Assembly: GCF_001591485.1 (NCBI RefSeq)
Contig: NZ_BCUZ01000001.1
Location: 1-64,000, forward strand
DNA: 64,000 nt
Source: Neobacillus fumarioli NBRC 102428
GTDB lineage: Bacteria > Bacillota > Bacilli > Bacillales > Cytobacillaceae
Direction of reading: 5' to 3'
Part shown: positions 60,164-64,000 of the stretch, piece after piece
Numbering within the stretch: position 1 is the stretch's first letter
How the letters are laid out: each line of letters begins with the position of its first letter
Program-made: the position numbers and the translations under genes
Notes under the pieces: model-generated
Database searches by the model: none
What the model was told of the DNA's origin: nothing
What the model saw: the letters and a program-made list of their open reading frames with translations, nothing else

Positions 60164-60678
60164 GACAGCAGCCCTTCCATCGGTTCAATGACAACTACTT
60201 TTTCTTGCACATCCACTTTTTTGACCACGTCGTGAATATAAGGAATCAATTGTTCTTTTCCGTTTTTATCTTTTACTACCCATACATCATTCGCTCCAGG
60301 AGTCAGGATTTCGATGATTTTGCCAATTTCCTCCCCGTCTGTGGTCACCACCATGCAGCCGATGATTTCATGAAAATAATATTCATCTTCGGCAAGCTCG
60401 CTTAATTGTGATTCCGGTATTTTCAAAATACCATCACGAAATTTCTCAACCTCGTTAATGTTTTCATAGCCTTCAAACAGAAGCAAATCAAAATTTTTAT
60501 GTTTACGGTGCTTCTTAACCACTAACTCAATGGGAGTTGCGGATTTTGGCATAAATAAAAACAAATGATTTCCTGTTTTATAGCGTTCCTCTGCAAAATC
60601 TGTCTTTGAGATAACCCGGACTTCACCATGTATGCCATGGGTGTTGACAATCTTTCCGACATTAAACCATTTTTCCAT
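60160..60678 (-). CDS. rimM: 16S rRNA processing protein RimM
   Basis: A 30S head-assembly factor binding S19, 172 residues. The N-terminal RimM domain ([18 protein letters not shown]) is followed by a C-terminal PRC barrel ([15 protein letters not shown]). RBS AAGGTGAAC. It is coupled to trmD by overlap, and lies seven bases after ylqD. Confidence 0.94.
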   Translation of the reverse strand: MEKWFNVGKIVNTHGIHGEVRVISKTDFAEERYKTGNHLFLFMPKSATPIELVVKKHRKHKNFDLLLFEGYENINEVEKFRDGILKIPESQLSELAEDEYYFHEIIGCMVVTTDGEEIGKIIEILTPGANDVWVVKDKNGKEQLIPYIHDVVKKVDVQEKVVVIEPMEGLLS

Positions 60679-60685
60679 CTTTTGT

Positions 60686-61075
60686 TCACCTTCTTATTTC
60701 CTCAATGATGCCATCTTTGATTATAATAACAGGCTGCCCGCTTATAGCATCCCAATGATCTCCAACTTTTATATCTACTAGAGCTTGCATTTCAGTTTCT
60801 TTTAACTCACTTCCAATCGGAAGAATATGTAATTGTTCGATTTGAAAATCAATCAGCTTTACTTTTTCACGGCGCAAGCTAATTTCTTTTTCAAATTGTA
60901 CTTTCAAGGAACCTGGTGAAAAGGTTTTGGTGTTTTCCAATCGCTTCATTTCAAAATGAAGTTGGTCGCACTCTTTCTGCAGTTGAAGTTTTCGCGCATG
61001 ATAGGTTTCAAAGAGTTTTGCCTTGCTTTTCTCTGTTAAAACCTGCTTCACCACAACAGTTTGAATAATCTGCAT
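60686..61075 (-). CDS. ylqD: YlqD-like protein
   Basis: A 129-residue protein matching B. subtilis YlqD. It starts [18 protein letters not shown] and has a central charged coiled-coil region (about 15-60). The function is unknown. The start at 61075 has AGGGGGAAATAAT; the long upstream extension runs through a terminator and is not real. It sits between ylqC and rimM. Confidence 0.86.
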   Translation of the reverse strand: MQIIQTVVVKQVLTEKSKAKLFETYHARKLQLQKECDQLHFEMKRLENTKTFSPGSLKVQFEKEISLRREKVKLIDFQIEQLHILPIGSELKETEMQALVDIKVGDHWDAISGQPVIIIKDGIIEEIRR

Positions 61076-61103
61076 ATTATTTCCCCCTATAGGCTTTTTA
61101 TAC

Positions 61104-61133
61104 AAAAAAGGGAGGATTATTGTTCCTCCCTTT
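61104..61133 (-). terminator. Terminator between ylqC and ylqD
   Basis: Minus strand AAAGGGAGGA pairs with TCCTCCCTTT around ACAATAA, followed by a six-T run. Confidence 0.88.
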
Positions 61134-61148
61134 CTCTGATGCAAAAAG

Positions 61149-61379
61149 CTATTCACCAATTTCAAGAAAAATTTTCTTATGTTGTGATGATCCTGCTGCA
61201 TAAACAACAGTTCTAATGGCCTTTGCAACACGCCCTTGCTTGCCAATTACTTTTCCCATATCGGTCTTGTGAACGTAAAGACGATAAACGACTTTTGCGT
61301 CTTCTTCAAATGTTTCAACACGAACTTCATCGGGAACATCGACAAGCGGTTTTACAATCGTTTCGATTAATTCCTTCAT
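61149..61379 (-). CDS. khpA: KH-domain RNA-binding protein (YlqC/KhpA)
   Basis: A 76-residue single KH domain with the GKQG loop in MGKVIGKQGRVAKAI. KhpA proteins bind RNA, and with KhpB affect cell size in some Firmicutes. The Shine-Dalgarno is weak (GGCAGG). It lies 15 bases after rpsP, and a terminator follows. Confidence 0.9.
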   Translation of the reverse strand: MKELIETIVKPLVDVPDEVRVETFEEDAKVVYRLYVHKTDMGKVIGKQGRVAKAIRTVVYAAGSSQHKKIFLEIGE

Positions 61380-61394
61380 GGGCCTGCCAAAAAA

Positions 61395-61735
<341 letters not shown>

Positions 61736-61798
61736 GTGTTTTTTCTTTACACACAGTATTTCCAATATTTCACGCTAATAAAACTAATAATCCAATAA

Positions 61799-63151
61799 TC
61801 AAAACGGATTAAATGGAAATTTAAACCCGCCTTTTTTCTTGATCTTTTGTTGCATGCCCGTCATTTGCTTCATCATTCTTTTCATATCCTCAAACTGCTT
61901 CAGCAGGCGGTTTACTTCCGGGACAGTACGGCCGCTACCCTTGGCTATCCTGCGTTTACGGCTTGAATTCAGAATTTCGGGATGAAGCTTTTCTTCTTTT
62001 GTCATAGATCTAATGATCGCCTCTACATGGGCAATCTGTTTCTCTTCAATTTGTATATTGTTTATTCCTTTAATTTTGTTTGCCCCAGGAAGCATCTTAA
62101 GCAGTTCATCAAGTGGACCCAGTTTGCGGACCTGGCCAAGCTGCTCCAGGAAATCATCAAGAGTAAATGTGGCCGTGCGCATCTTCTGCTCTAATTCTTT
62201 AGCTTTTTCTTCATCAACAGATGCCTGCGCTTTTTCAATAAGGGTCAGCACATCACCCATCCCTAAAATCCTGGAGGCCATCCGTTCAGGGTGAAACGGC
62301 TCCAAAGCATCCATTTTTTCTCCGAGACCGACAAATTTAATCGGAGTTTGCGTTACAGCGCGGATGGAGAGAGCTGCCCCGCCTCTTGTGTCGCCGTCAA
62401 GCTTCGTTAACACAACTCCGGTTAACCCGAGAGTGTCATTAAAGCTTTGCGCAACATTAACGGCATCCTGGCCTGTCATGGCATCGACAACAAGAAAAAT
62501 TTCATCAGGTTTGACCAGTTCTTTTATATCTTTCAGCTCGTTCATCAATGCTTCATCTACATGAAGGCGGCCGGCTGTATCAATTAACACATAATCATGA
62601 TGTTCTTCTTTTGCCTTGGCAATTGCCTGTTTCGCTATTTCCACCGGACTGACTTGATCACCAAGAGAAAACACCGGCATATTGAGTTGTTTCCCCAGCG
62701 TCTCCAACTGCTTAATGGCAGCGGGACGATAGATATCAGCAGCCACTAACAGAGGTTTTCGATTATATTTCTTGCGAAGCAAGTTCGCCAATTTCCCGGT
62801 TGTTGTGGTTTTCCCTGCCCCTTGCAGACCGACCATCATAATAACGGTAGGAGGCCTGCTTGCGACAGCAATCTTGCTTTGCTCTCCGCCCATTAAAGCT
62901 GTTAATTCTTCATTAACGATTTTGATAATTTGCTGCCCAGGGGTCAGGCTCTTTAAAACTTCCTGTCCGACAGCCCGTTCACTTACTTTTTTGACAAAAT
63001 CTTTGACAACTTTAAAGTTTACGTCCGCTTCTAATAATGCAAGGCGAACTTCCCGCATCATTTCTTTTACATCTGCTTCAGAAACTTTCCCCTTGCCGCG
63101 GATTTTCTGAATGGTACTCTGCAGTCGGTCGGCTAATCCTTCAAACGCCAT
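61799..63151 (-). CDS. ffh: Signal recognition particle protein Ffh
   Basis: SRP54 GTPase that targets nascent membrane and secreted proteins to FtsY, 450 residues. N domain (1-90), G domain with GLQGAGKTTT at 108-117 and DTAGR, and a Met-rich M domain ending FKFPFNPF that binds SRP RNA and signal peptides. RBS TAGGAGGCGG. It lies next to ylxM and ftsY, its functional partners. Confidence 0.97.
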   Translation of the reverse strand: MAFEGLADRLQSTIQKIRGKGKVSEADVKEMMREVRLALLEADVNFKVVKDFVKKVSERAVGQEVLKSLTPGQQIIKIVNEELTALMGGEQSKIAVASRPPTVIMMVGLQGAGKTTTTGKLANLLRKKYNRKPLLVAADIYRPAAIKQLETLGKQLNMPVFSLGDQVSPVEIAKQAIAKAKEEHHDYVLIDTAGRLHVDEALMNELKDIKELVKPDEIFLVVDAMTGQDAVNVAQSFNDTLGLTGVVLTKLDGDTRGGAALSIRAVTQTPIKFVGLGEKMDALEPFHPERMASRILGMGDVLTLIEKAQASVDEEKAKELEQKMRTATFTLDDFLEQLGQVRKLGPLDELLKMLPGANKIKGINNIQIEEKQIAHVEAIIRSMTKEEKLHPEILNSSRKRRIAKGSGRTVPEVNRLLKQFEDMKRMMKQMTGMQQKIKKKGGFKFPFNPF

Positions 63152-63163
63152 TTGTGCCGCCTC

Positions 63164-63499
63164 CTAATCTAAGTTTTCAATCTTGGCAATAGTGTCTAAC
63201 ATTACCTGTTTTGATGGATGCACTTCTTCAAGCAAGTCTTTGAGTTGGTTTAAAAGGTTCGTACGCTCTTGGAATTTTTCAAATAAACGCAGCTTTTCCT
63301 CATACTCCTCGAGCATTGCTTCGGTACGCTTTATATTATCATACACAGCCTGTCTGCTGATCTCATATTCTTCGGCAATTTCCCCAAGTGAGTAATCATC
63401 CAAATAATAGAGAGACATATAGCTTTGCTGCTTTGGTGTTAACAACGAATTATAAAAATCATAGAGAAAATTCATTCGTGTTGTCTTTTCAAGCAACAT
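63164..63499 (-). CDS. ylxM: YlxM, SRP-associated helix-turn-helix protein
   Basis: A 111-residue protein with a sigma-70 region 4-like helix-turn-helix ([21 protein letters not shown], about 38-58) and a coiled-coil tail. YlxM modulates SRP GTPases in streptococci. The start at 63499 follows GGGAGGAGACCT; the longer ORF lacks one. It is wedged between ftsY and ffh. Confidence 0.92.
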   Translation of the reverse strand: MLLEKTTRMNFLYDFYNSLLTPKQQSYMSLYYLDDYSLGEIAEEYEISRQAVYDNIKRTEAMLEEYEEKLRLFEKFQERTNLLNQLKDLLEEVHPSKQVMLDTIAKIENLD

Positions 63500-63582
63500 A
63501 GGTCTCCTCCCTGTTGTAAAGTGAAAAGCCTTTACAATGAAGTTTACACAGCTTGCCATTCCCTGTCAAGAAAAGCTCATCA

Positions 63583-64000
63583 TCATTCTTCAGCTTTTTC
63601 TACTTGCTCTGCAAATAACCCGTAGACATACTTTTCTGCATCAAATTCCTGCAAGTCATCCATTTTTTCTCCCAGCCCAACAAATTTAACAGGAATTTCT
63701 AATTCATTTCGTATCGCCAGGACGATACCTCCTTTGGCGGTTCCGTCCAACTTTGATAAAACGATACCGCTGACATTTGTCGCTTCTTTAAAGGTTTTCG
63801 CCTGAATCAGGGCATTCTGGCCTGTTGTCGCATCAAGAACAAGCAGCACCTCATGCGGTGCCCCGGGAATTTCCCGCTCAATGACCCGTTTTACCTTCTC
63901 CAATTCCTTCATCAAGTTTACTTTATTTTGCAGTCTTCCCGCTGTGTCACAAAGCAATATATCTGCTTTACGGGATTTAGCCGCTTGAATGGCATCGTAC
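63583..64000 (-). CDS. ftsY: SRP receptor GTPase FtsY (C-terminal part)
   Basis: The 3-prime part of ftsY, cut by the window end; the frame stays open to position 64000. It shows the G3 motif [19 protein letters not shown], the G4 motif TKLDG as [10 protein letters not shown], and the closing [14 protein letters not shown]. FtsY docks Ffh-ribosome complexes at the membrane. The N-terminal A/N domains and Walker A lie outside the window. Confidence 0.96.
   Translation of the reverse strand, partial: YDAIQAAKSRKADILLCDTAGRLQNKVNLMKELEKVKRVIEREIPGAPHEVLLVLDATTGQNALIQAKTFKEATNVSGIVLSKLDGTAKGGIVLAIRNELEIPVKFVGLGEKMDDLQEFDAEKYVYGLFAEQVEKAEE

Overview
The window is a 64 kb stretch of a low-GC, endospore-forming Bacillaceae chromosome. 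Every convincing gene, 61 in all, lies on the minus strand, so the sequence should be read from position 64000 down to 1. Gene order follows the rpsP-ftsY to ymf region of Bacillus subtilis closely. Sporulation genes (dpaA/dpaB, spoIIIE, tepA, ymxH, mlpA, ylxY) identify a spore-former. I cannot name the species. Comparisons with B. subtilis and B. cereus are from memory.

Layout in transcription order. (1) 64000-56.4 kb: SRP and translation block: ftsY (cut by the window edge), ylxM, ffh, rpsP, ylqC, ylqD, rimM, trmD, rplS, lepB, rbgA, rnhB. (2) 56.3-49.3 kb: sucC-sucD, dprA, topA, trmFO. (3) 48.9-46.0 kb: hslV-hslU-codY. (4) 45.9-38.4 kb: rpsB, tsf, pyrH, frr, uppS, cdsA, dxr, rseP. (5) 38.3-23.6 kb: polC, then the rimP-nusA-ylxR-ylxQ-infB-ylxP-rbfA-truB-ribF-rpsO-pnp block. 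(6) 23.5-12.4 kb: ylxY, mlpA, ymxH, dpaA-dpaB, asd-dapG-dapA, rnjB, tepA-ylzJ. (7) 12.3-0.2 kb: spoIIIE, the GntR gene ymfC, a BMP-type nucleoside ABC transporter (nupNOPQ-like), the M16 pair ymfF-ymfH, ymfI, ymfJ.

The genes form a growth and sporulation core: ribosome assembly and translation, RNA decay (pnp, rnjB), membrane-lipid and isoprenoid enzymes, and a lysine/diaminopimelate branch beside the dipicolinate synthase that draws on the same precursor. Most transcription units end in clear intrinsic terminators, several of them inside what look like longer operons.

I see no phage, insertion sequence, CRISPR array, tRNA or rRNA, and no undescribed defence or biosynthetic system. The points worth attention are smaller: genes missing relative to B. 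subtilis (the fla/che block, ylqG/ylqH, xerC, proS), a dispersed hairpin repeat in three intergenic regions, predicted regulatory sites (sigma-K promoter of dpaAB, cre at sucCD, CodY-like box at codY, a 20-bp palindrome before ymfC), an RNase J2 homolog with an intact metal motif, a deacetylase-like YlxY without its metal aspartates, and frequent TTG/GTG starts.
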